DNA from: Flavobacteriaceae bacterium
Lineage (GTDB): Bacteria; Bacteroidota; Bacteroidia; Flavobacteriales; Flavobacteriaceae
Assembly (NCBI GenBank): GCA_030694835.1
Contig: JAUYUF010000241.1
Coordinates: 1-7,344, forward strand
Reading direction: 5' to 3'
Length of the DNA: 7,344 nucleotides
The translations under genes and the position numbers were made by a program. The notes under the pieces were generated by a model. The model was given only the letters and a program-made list of their open reading frames with translations, was not told the origin of the DNA and searched no databases. Of the stretch, positions 1 through 5,728 are shown piece after piece. Numbering within the stretch: position 1 is the first letter of the stretch; every line of letters starts with the position of its first letter.

Positions 1-36
1 AAATACATGTGAAAAGGGGGAATAATATTTTATAAA

Positions 37-61
37 AAAGAGGGCTAATTAAGCCCTCTTT
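37..61 (-). terminator. Rho-independent terminator of the TonB-dependent receptor gene
   Basis: A perfect 10-bp inverted repeat (37-46 with 52-61; AAAGAGGGCT / AGCCCTCTTT) encloses a 5-nt loop. Read on the minus strand it begins 3 nt after the receptor's TAA stop (67-65), and its 3' arm runs into a T tract. The GC core plus T run is a classic intrinsic terminator. A-rich sequence on both flanks means it could also stop plus-strand transcription arriving from outside the window, but nothing in the 36 bases to the left shows a gene. Confidence 0.9.
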
Positions 62-64
62 CAT

Positions 65-2212
65 TTAAAACTTTAAGGTAACAGAAGCTAAAAAATGAAT
101 TCCAGCTTGGGGAAAATAATAAGGTGTAGTTTCCCACATATACCCATTTGATGTATACTTTTTATCAAATAGATTATTGATTAAAGTGCTAATTTCTGCG
201 CTTTTAAAAAGGTTTGAGAATTGAGTAAAGTTATATTTAATCAGTAAATCTGAAACCATATAATCTTTCATTTTAGAAGCAACTAACTCAGTATTAGTTA
301 AATATTGTTCACTAACAAACTTTGTAAAAAGAGATAACTCCAATTTTTTTGATGCATCGTATTTCAATATATTTCCAGCGACTAAACTTGGAGAGTATGA
401 GATTTCAGTATTTCCAAGATTTATTACATTTCCATTTTCTTCAATAGTAAAATCAATATTTTTATTACTACTTAGGCCAATATTTGGACTCCAACTTAAA
501 TGGTCTATTAATTTAAATTGAGCATCAACTTCTAATCCTAATCGAAAACTTTTACCGCTATTAGCTCTAATTGGACTTCCATCATTTTGGTCAATAGCAC
601 CAGTTAAAACCAACTGATTGGTATATTGCATATAATAAATATTTGAATTGATAATTGATTTATTTTTTTGATATCTCCAACCTAATTCAAAATCATTTAA
701 TTCTTCTGATTTTGGAGGTATAACAGCATATTCATAATCTGTTCTATTAGGTTCTTTATGTGCCTTTGCATATGATAAGTAAAAATTATTTTCTGTATTT
801 AAATAATAAGTAATACCCACTTTTGGATTGAAAAAAGTAAGATTTTCATTTACATCAATCAGCAGAAAGTCAGTGGTTTTGTAATCGACATTCCTAACTT
901 GCAAATCGCCAAAAAGTTGAAGTTTTTCATTTAATTGATAAGTTGCTTTTGTAAAAATATTGAAATCTTTTTTCTTACCATTGTTAAAATAATATGGATG
1001 TCTGATTTCACTATTACTTGCATATCTAGCCCAAATTACTTCTCCAAAATGATCGCCATCATATAAATTCCATGCACCTCCAATAATTAGGTTTAGAGTT
1101 TCTTTATTATATTTTAATGAGAATGTTGTGCCATAAAAATCATTATCTAACCATTTTCTTCTAACTATATCTGTGCGATTAATGGTTGTTCCGTTTATAG
1201 TAATTGGATTTAAGTTATAACTCGAAAATTTTTGATTTTGTTTATATTGCTCATAAAATCCATAACCTTCAGTATAATGAAATGCAATATTTGTACTTAA
1301 AAAATCAGTAAAAGTATGATTAATGTGTAGTTGGTAATGGCGTTGCTCATAATCATCTACTTCATTATCGTAATAATCTTTCACATTCCAGTTAGCATCA
1401 TATATTGCTCCAGCCGAATTGAACTTTCTGTTTAATTTATAGGTTTCAGCATCCACTCCATTCCAAGATTGATAAGTTATTTCATGACCTCCAAAACCAA
1501 TTCCTTTTATCATGGTTTTATCATTGAAATAAGTTCCAGAAATATAATAAGATGATAAGTCAGATTTCCCTCTATCGATATAACCATCTGATTTAATCTC
1601 TGATAAACGACCTGTAAATTCAAAATGATCATTTATAATCCCAGTTTTGGCTATAATAGTGTATTTATGGGTGCCAAATGATCCGAATCCTTTGCTCACT
1701 TCAGCATTAGCTTTTTCTGAAATTCCGTCAGTTAATAAATTTAAACTAGCACCAAAAGCTCCTGCGCCATTAGTAGATGTTCCAACTCCTCGTTGCAGTT
1801 GAATACTCTGAGTATTGCTAGCAAAATCAGGTAAATCAACCCAATAAGTTCCTTGAGATTCAGAATCGTTATAAGGAATTCCGTTGATGGTAACGTTTAC
1901 ACGAGTTGCATCGCTTCCTCTAACTCTAATTCCGGTATAACCAATTCCTGCGCCAGCATCTGAAGTAGTTACAACATTAGGGAGAAAATTAACTAAAACA
2001 GGAATGTCTTGACCTAAATTTCGTTCTTCAATAGCTTCTTTCTTGAAGTTTGATACTGTAAAAGGAGCGTTTTTTGTTGCTCTTGTTGCTTCTACAATAA
2101 CTTCGTTTAATTTGACCGGTTTAGTAATTGTGTCATTTTGATTTTCAATTTTATCCTGAGCGAAAACTATCAAATTGCTCAAAGACAAAAAAATAATAAA
2201 TACTTTTTTCAT
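65..2212 (-). CDS. TonB-dependent outer-membrane receptor, probable thiamine (vitamin B1) importer
   Basis: This 715-residue protein has an N-terminal signal peptide (Lys-Lys then a hydrophobic stretch, likely cleaved after Phe-Ala-Gln at about residue 19). A TonB-box-like segment LNEVIVEATRA follows at 35-45, then a plug domain at about 50-165 with the typical IRVRGSDATRVNVTINGIPYND and GAFGASLNL stretches. The rest is a beta-barrel ending in Phe (VTLKF), as expected for BAM-dependent insertion. The carboxypeptidase-D-like extension found on many Bacteroidota SusC-type receptors is absent, so it resembles the shorter BtuB/siderophore type. Such receptors move scarce ligands across the outer membrane using TonB-ExbBD energy. 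The TPP riboswitch in its leader points to thiamine, as for the Omr1 receptors proposed in Bacteroidota; the ligand is inferred from this. The ATG at 2212 precedes the signal peptide directly, with an A-rich, SD-less leader. It is transcribed alone and ends in a hairpin terminator. Confidence 0.9.
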   Translation of the reverse strand: MKKVFIIFLSLSNLIVFAQDKIENQNDTITKPVKLNEVIVEATRATKNAPFTVSNFKKEAIEERNLGQDIPVLVNFLPNVVTTSDAGAGIGYTGIRVRGSDATRVNVTINGIPYNDSESQGTYWVDLPDFASNTQSIQLQRGVGTSTNGAGAFGASLNLLTDGISEKANAEVSKGFGSFGTHKYTIIAKTGIINDHFEFTGRLSEIKSDGYIDRGKSDLSSYYISGTYFNDKTMIKGIGFGGHEITYQSWNGVDAETYKLNRKFNSAGAIYDANWNVKDYYDNEVDDYEQRHYQLHINHTFTDFLSTNIAFHYTEGYGFYEQYKQNQKFSSYNLNPITINGTTINRTDIVRRKWLDNDFYGTTFSLKYNKETLNLIIGGAWNLYDGDHFGEVIWARYASNSEIRHPYYFNNGKKKDFNIFTKATYQLNEKLQLFGDLQVRNVDYKTTDFLLIDVNENLTFFNPKVGITYYLNTENNFYLSYAKAHKEPNRTDYEYAVIPPKSEELNDFELGWRYQKNKSIINSNIYYMQYTNQLVLTGAIDQNDGSPIRANSGKSFRLGLEVDAQFKLIDHLSWSPNIGLSSNKNIDFTIEENGNVINLGNTEISYSPSLVAGNILKYDASKKLELSLFTKFVSEQYLTNTELVASKMKDYMVSDLLIKYNFTQFSNLFKSAEISTLINNLFDKKYTSNGYMWETTPYYFPQAGIHFLASVTLKF

Positions 2213-2224
2213 TAGTTTTTTATT

Positions 2225-2238
2225 GTTTTAATTAAAAC
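2225..2238. repeat. 14-bp perfect AT-rich palindrome in the receptor leader
   Basis: GTTTTAATTAAAAC reads the same on both strands. It lies 12 bp upstream of the receptor start codon, between the riboswitch and the ATG. It has no following T tract on the minus strand, so it does not look like a terminator. It could be a weak hairpin in the expression platform, a protein-binding site, or chance in AT-rich DNA. Confidence 0.35.
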
Positions 2239-2275
2239 GAATAAAAAGGAGGTAAAATTCGACAGTTTTTTTGTT

Positions 2276-2347
2276 GAAATTCCCTAAACAGCATTACCTG
2301 TTCAGGTTCATTGGGTATAATCTCAGCCATTACAGCACCCCTTTTGA
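2276..2347 (-). promoter_or_regulatory. TPP (THI-box) riboswitch controlling the TonB-dependent receptor
   Basis: On the minus strand the conserved blocks of the thiamine pyrophosphate aptamer occur in the right order and spacing: GGGGTGC (2341-2335), GGCTGAGAT (2328-2320), TATACCC (2319-2313), GAACCTGA (2309-2302), GGTAATGC (2298-2291) and AGGGA (2285-2281). The GCTGAGA/TACCC pair forms the pyrimidine-sensing side, and CCTGA/GGTAATGC the pyrophosphate-sensing side. The family binds TPP and lowers expression of thiamine synthesis or uptake genes when TPP is plentiful. About 65 nt separate the aptamer from the receptor ATG. I see no clear hairpin plus U-tract there, so the off-switch mechanism (termination or initiation of translation) cannot be read from the sequence. 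Confidence 0.96.
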
Positions 2348-2354
2348 GATGTGA

Positions 2355-2362
2355 CAAATTTA
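2355..2362 (-). promoter_or_regulatory. Probable -7 promoter element for the riboswitch-receptor transcript
   Basis: The minus strand reads TAAATTTG from 2362 to 2355, an exact match to the Bacteroidota -7 consensus TAnnTTTG. It lies about 8 nt upstream of the first conserved riboswitch bases, so transcription would begin almost exactly at the aptamer. No TTG -33 element is found at the usual 17-23 nt spacing, which lowers confidence. Confidence 0.55.
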
Positions 2363-2385
2363 ACACTATTTTAAATTCTTTATCA

Positions 2386-2393
2386 TACTTTTG
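2386..2393 (+). promoter_or_regulatory. Probable -7 promoter element for the ATP-grasp gene
   Basis: TACTTTTG matches TAnnTTTG and ends 16 nt before the ATG at 2410. This predicts a very short leader of roughly 10 nt and supports 2410 as the true start. A recognisable -33 TTG is missing. The element lies back-to-back with the receptor promoter, 23 bp away. Confidence 0.5.
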
Positions 2394-2409
2394 CCAAAAA
2401 TATTTTAAT

Positions 2410-3585
2410 ATGTTTATTTTAGAAGGTCCTTATATATCCAATTTTATAGAGCAAACAATTATTGATAATAATTTTCTAGTTATTGATACACCCTTTTTAA
2501 AGAGCAGAAAACGCTATAAGGAGTTTAAGTTAATTGCTGAAAATGAAGCTATTCTACAATTAGAAAATAGAAAAGACATCTTGTATTCAAACTCTGAAAA
2601 TGTTATTGAATGGGTTGAAAAAAATCTACAGAACACACAATATCCCGCTTTTATTAAGCTATTTAAAAATAAAGTAAATTTTAGAGAAGTCATTCAATCA
2701 CTTTATCCAAGTTTTTATTTTCAAAAGATTGAAATGGGTGATTTAAAAAATATTGATATTCTTTCAATTCCTTTTCCAGTAGTGATTAAACCATCGGTTG
2801 GTTTTTTTAGTTTGGGTGTTTATACCATCGAAAATGCTGCTGAATGGTTGCCTACAATTCAGAAATTGGAAGAAGAACTGAAATATATTCAAAGTTTATA
2901 CCCCGTAGAAGTTGTAAATACTAATACTTTTATCATTGAAAAATATATTGAAGGGAAAGAATATGCTGTAGATTGTTATTTTAATCAGGATGGTGAGCCG
3001 GTTATTTTAAATATTTTAGAACATCAATTTTCATCTGCTAAAGATGTAAGCGACCGTTTGTATTTCACATCCAAAAATATTATTGAACATTTACACGATA
3101 AAACCTTGTTGTTTTTAAATCGATTAAGTCAACTGACCGGATTGAAAAATTTTCCTTTACATCTTGAAATGCGTGTTACTTCAGATAATGAAATTATTCC
3201 GATTGAAGGAAATCCGATGCGTTTTGGAGGATGGTGTACTACCGCTGATTTAGCACCCTATGCTTTTGGTTTTAATCCGTATCAATTGTATCAACATCAA
3301 CAAAAACCAAATTGGAATCAGATTTTAAATGAGATGAATGATGATTTTTACAGCTTAATTTTGTTGGACAATTCAACTGGATTTAAAACTGAAAATATCG
3401 CTGATTTTGATTATAAAAAACTGTTGTCACAATTTGAAAAACCTTTAGAATTAAGAAAAGTTGATGTTAATCAGTTTCCTTTATTCGGATATTTTTATAC
3501 ACAAACTAGTGTTGATAATTTCAATGAATTGACCAATATATTACACCATAATTTATCAGAATTTGTAATTGAAAAAGTAATTTAA
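2410..3585 (+). CDS. ATP-grasp domain protein, substrate unknown
   Basis: The 391-residue protein has an ATP-grasp ligase-like core. A lead-in segment (about 1-115) precedes the ATP-binding strand FPVVIKPSVGFFSLGVY (122-138, Lys127 as the probable nucleotide-binding lysine with a Gly-containing loop). Next come IIEKYIEGKEYAVDCYF (175-191), the segment where these enzymes contact adenine, and the metal-binding region HLEMRV (251-256) and PIEGNPMRFGG (264-274, with Glu253, Glu266 and Asn268). ATP-grasp enzymes usually join a carboxylate to an amine or thiol through an acyl-phosphate; I do not recognise this subfamily, so the product is unknown. There is no signal peptide, so it is cytoplasmic. 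A longer frame begins at a TTG at 2311, but that lies inside the antisense of the riboswitch; the ATG at 2410 follows a good -7 element and starts a sensible beta-strand (MFILEGPY). It sits between the two halves of a thiamine-uptake set, and its stop overlaps that of the convergent kinase gene. Confidence 0.85.
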   Translation: MFILEGPYISNFIEQTIIDNNFLVIDTPFLKSRKRYKEFKLIAENEAILQLENRKDILYSNSENVIEWVEKNLQNTQYPAFIKLFKNKVNFREVIQSLYPSFYFQKIEMGDLKNIDILSIPFPVVIKPSVGFFSLGVYTIENAAEWLPTIQKLEEELKYIQSLYPVEVVNTNTFIIEKYIEGKEYAVDCYFNQDGEPVILNILEHQFSSAKDVSDRLYFTSKNIIEHLHDKTLLFLNRLSQLTGLKNFPLHLEMRVTSDNEIIPIEGNPMRFGGWCTTADLAPYAFGFNPYQLYQHQQKPNWNQILNEMNDDFYSLILLDNSTGFKTENIADFDYKKLLSQFEKPLELRKVDVNQFPLFGYFYTQTSVDNFNELTNILHHNLSEFVIEKVI

Positions 3586-4160
3586 GCGTTTCTTATTTCT
3601 AGTAGTTGATCAATTATTTTCACTACTTTTTTAAACCGATTGATGGTGTCGCCGGTTAATAAAATATAAGTTCTGTTGTAATCAATCAGTGCTTTTTCAA
3701 AGGCGTTGAACATTTCTTGGCGCTGATTTGGATCTGGACGATCTCTTAAATCATCTTTTTCCCATGGAATATCTATTGAAGTAAGAAAATACAAATTATA
3801 GGTATTAGCAATAGCGGCTTCTTCTAAAATTGGATCTACAAAATTACCATAATAGGTTTGAGAATAAACCATGGTTTCTAAAATATCGGTATCGCAAATT
3901 AAGAGTTTTTCCACTTTTTTTGTAAGTTCATTCTCTAATTGAATCTGCCCGATAGCAATGGGTAATAAATCATGTGGTTCACAGGTTTTTTGTTCCAAAT
4001 CCCATTTATCTTGTAAATATTCACGTGCAAATTCTGGAACCCATGCTGTTTTATAATGGTTGGCCAACAATTTTGAGAGTGTAGTTTTTCCAGTAGATTC
4101 TGGTCCAAACAACACTATTTTTAAGATGTCTGAAGGTTGTTGTTTAAGCTTTTCTTCCAT
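3582..4160 (-). CDS. NadR-type P-loop kinase, candidate thiamine or nicotinamide riboside kinase
   Basis: This 192-residue cytoplasmic protein resembles the C-terminal ribosylnicotinamide kinase domain of NadR (AAA_28 family), without NadR's DNA-binding or adenylyltransferase domains. Visible motifs are Walker A GPESTGKT (19-26), VPEFAREYL (41-49) matching NadR's W-E-Y-x-R-E segment, IAIGQIQLE (68-76), a Walker-B-like CDTD (89-92), and a lid region DDLRDRPDPNQRQ (136-148). NadR-type kinases phosphorylate nicotinamide riboside arriving through PnuC, trapping it in the cell. Here the gene is the last of an operon and overlaps the upstream permease gene by 40 nt, implying coupled translation. 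With a thiamine-binding protein and a TPP-regulated receptor nearby, phosphorylation of thiamine is the better guess, but nicotinamide riboside cannot be excluded. The ATG at 4160 leaves about 13 residues before the first beta-strand KIVLFG. Its stop overlaps that of the plus-strand ATP-grasp gene. Confidence 0.82.
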   Translation of the reverse strand: MEEKLKQQPSDILKIVLFGPESTGKTTLSKLLANHYKTAWVPEFAREYLQDKWDLEQKTCEPHDLLPIAIGQIQLENELTKKVEKLLICDTDILETMVYSQTYYGNFVDPILEEAAIANTYNLYFLTSIDIPWEKDDLRDRPDPNQRQEMFNAFEKALIDYNRTYILLTGDTINRFKKVVKIIDQLLEIRNA

Positions 4161-4762
4161 TCGATATAGCCGTAATAAGCAATGATTAAAAATATAACAT
4201 ATTGAATACTTGTTAAAGTATAGCCTTTAAAAAAGTAAAGTGGAACTGAAATAATATCGCCAATAATCCAAAAAATCCAATTTTCTATCTTTTTACGAGC
4301 CATCAACCACATTCCTGCGAAGAAAATAGCGGTTGTTAAAGTATCAACATAAGCTGTCCATGTGTTGAATTTATCGTAATAATTATACACAAAAACCACA
4401 AATAGAAAAGACCCAATTAGTATTCCTGTTGTAATTAATTTCTCTTGATTTGAAGTTCTTGTAATGGGTGTAAAATGCGTAGCGTCAACTTTACGAGTCC
4501 AAATATACCAACCATAAATACTCATCATAAAATAATAAGCGTTAATCATCATATCGCCTAATAATCCCCATTTTAATAATAGGTAAACGAAAATTAGCGT
4601 ACTGATAATACCTGTTGGATACACTAGTATATTTTCTTTTTTGGCATACCAAACACTCAATAAACCGAATAAAACAGCGACAGCTTCTAAAACAATTTCA
4701 ATAGTTTTATAGCCAGAATATTGTTCGAAAAGAAAATTAAAAACTTGGTTTATAAGCTCCAC
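4121..4762 (-). CDS. pnuT: PnuC/PnuT-family vitamin permease, probable thiamine transporter
   Basis: A 213-residue integral inner-membrane protein with about seven hydrophobic segments (roughly 20-40, 45-65, 68-88, 108-128, 136-155, 160-178, 184-201). Family signatures include MMINAYYFMMSIYGWYIW (71-88) and the C-terminal ENWIFWIIGD..SVPLYFFKGYTLTSIQYVIFL..AYYGYIEW. PnuC proteins carry nicotinamide riboside by facilitated diffusion and the PnuT branch carries thiamine; both depend on a cytoplasmic kinase to trap the substrate, and one is encoded immediately downstream. Thiamine is preferred because a thiamine-binding-protein gene lies immediately upstream and a TPP-riboswitch receptor is close by; the paralogue choice is inference. 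The start is GTG at 4762, inside the end of the upstream gene (26-nt overlap). An AAAGGAG lies 3 nt before it, an unusually good SD for this lineage although closely spaced. The 3' end overlaps the kinase gene by 40 nt. Confidence 0.85.
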   Translation of the reverse strand: MELINQVFNFLFEQYSGYKTIEIVLEAVAVLFGLLSVWYAKKENILVYPTGIISTLIFVYLLLKWGLLGDMMINAYYFMMSIYGWYIWTRKVDATHFTPITRTSNQEKLITTGILIGSFLFVVFVYNYYDKFNTWTAYVDTLTTAIFFAGMWLMARKKIENWIFWIIGDIISVPLYFFKGYTLTSIQYVIFLIIAYYGYIEWKKSLNNNLQTS

Positions 4763-4997
4763 GGTCTCCTTTTATAATTTTTAAAATAAATAAACAATGG
4801 TCTTCATTTAGAAAAGTTTCGTGCATATTTTCTTGGAGCCATGTCATTACTTCTTGATAATCACCATAAACTTGAGTGCTTAACGGATTTTCTATGGTTG
4901 TAAATCCAGAAGATCGTAATTTTTTGATGAAATCTTTAATGGGATTTTCAAAATCTTTGTGTAAAGGATATAAACTAATATCTATAGATACATTCAT
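4737..4997 (-). CDS. Small thiamine-binding protein of the YkoF/MTH1187 type
   Basis: This 86-residue protein matches the single-domain thiamine-binding fold (DUF77/Thiamine_BP family). It opens with the beta-strand SIDISLYPL (4-12), then an amphipathic helix (about 17-30), the conserved NPLSTQVYGDYQEVM (37-51), and a final strand ending KIIKGDRG (73-80). Family members bind hydroxymethylpyrimidine or thiamine; B. subtilis YkoF has two such domains while archaeal and other bacterial forms have one. No signal peptide is present, so it should act in the cytoplasm, perhaps receiving thiamine from the permease encoded next or buffering it for the kinase. The ATG at 4997 begins 2 nt after the preceding gene's stop, and its last 26 nt overlap the permease start. 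A second in-phase Met is absent near the N-terminus, so the start is firm. Its precise role in Gram-negative bacteria is not established. Confidence 0.8.
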   Translation of the reverse strand: MNVSIDISLYPLHKDFENPIKDFIKKLRSSGFTTIENPLSTQVYGDYQEVMTWLQENMHETFLNEDHCLFILKIIKGDRGAYKPSF

Positions 4998-4999
4998 AG

Positions 5000-5725
5000 T
5001 TATAAATTGTTAAAAAAGTTAAAATCATTTTCAAATGCGGTCCCTATGACAACAACAGTTGCGCCATTTTCAAACGCATCGTTGAGTTGTTTTTTTGTTT
5101 TGATACCTCCTCCTACAATTATTGGAAGCAAACAATTAGTTGCAACTAATTCTATCATTTCTGATGGAACCACATTTTGGGCGCCGCTGCCACCATCCAA
5201 ATAAATAAGTTGATGACCCATCATTTCGCCCGCCAAAGCAGTTGCCATTGCAATTTCTGGTTTATGACGCGGAATAGGTTTTGTATTGCTGATATAAGAT
5301 GCTGTCGTTTCTCTTCCACTTTCGATAAGAAGATAACTAGTAGATAGAATCTCCAATTGTGTTTGTTTTAATAATGGTGCTGCAACAACTTGATTTCCAA
5401 TTAAAAACTCAGGATTTCTACCGGAAATTAAGGATAGAAATAAAATTCCATCCGCTTTATCACTTATTTGAATGGCATTTCCAGGAAAAAGTATAACGGG
5501 TAATTGTGTGTTATTTTTAACAATTTGAACAAAATCATCTAATACATTTTTAAATAATAAGCTTCCGCCTATAAAAATTAAATTTGCGCTACTTTCATTA
5601 ACTTTTTGAACTACACTTGGAATAGTTTCCAATGATATTTTATCTGGATCTAATAAAATAGCCAACAATTTTTGATTATTTTTTTTAGCGTTTTGGATAT
5701 AATTTAAAATGGAATTTCTCTTCAT
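5000..5725 (-). CDS. Geranylgeranylglyceryl/heptaprenylglyceryl phosphate synthase family protein (PcrB-like)
   Basis: The 241-residue protein is a TIM-barrel of the GGGPS/PcrB family, joining a polyprenyl diphosphate to sn-glycerol-1-phosphate through an ether bond. Visible motifs are LDPDK (25-29, metal/diphosphate site), FIGGSL (51-56), PVILFPGN (76-83), YLDGGSGA (175-182), and the phosphate-binding loops VGGGIKT (204-210) and VIGTAFEND (226-234). All key glycerol-phosphate-binding segments are intact and length is normal for the family. This reaction is best known as the first committed step of archaeal membrane lipids; Bacteroidota carry their own branch, whose lipid product is less clear. 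The chain length used (C20, C35 or other) cannot be told from inspection. The gene starts 3 nt after the phosphopantetheinyl transferase stop and ends 2 nt before the thiamine-binding-protein start, so it is an internal operon gene. Confidence 0.9.
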   Translation of the reverse strand: MKRNSILNYIQNAKKNNQKLLAILLDPDKISLETIPSVVQKVNESSANLIFIGGSLLFKNVLDDFVQIVKNNTQLPVILFPGNAIQISDKADGILFLSLISGRNPEFLIGNQVVAAPLLKQTQLEILSTSYLLIESGRETTASYISNTKPIPRHKPEIAMATALAGEMMGHQLIYLDGGSGAQNVVPSEMIELVATNCLLPIIVGGGIKTKKQLNDAFENGATVVVIGTAFENDFNFFNNL

Positions 5726-5728
5726 AAA

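Noticed and set aside
1..36. Possible feature at the left edge
   Set aside because: Only 36 AT-rich bases with a short G run; no start, stop pair or motif can be assigned.
2240..2275. Plus-strand small gene suggested by the perfect SD AAAGGAGGT at 2245-2253
   Set aside because: No ATG or GTG follows at a usable distance and the region is the receptor's leader on the other strand.
2311..2409. N-terminal extension of the ATP-grasp gene by 33 codons from an upstream TTG
   Set aside because: It would start inside the antisense of the TPP aptamer, uses TTG, and spans both divergent promoter elements. The ATG at 2410, just after a TAnnTTTG element, is a better start.
3601..3632. Possible terminator for the ATP-grasp gene (AGTAGT...ACTACT followed by T6)
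   Set aside because: The stem is only 6 bp, AT-rich, with a 15-nt loop, and lies inside the 3' coding end of the kinase gene. Too weak to call.
5007..5204. 65-codon plus-strand frame
   Set aside because: It is antisense to the strongly conserved GGGP synthase gene, shows no family features, and is explained as the reverse reading of that gene.
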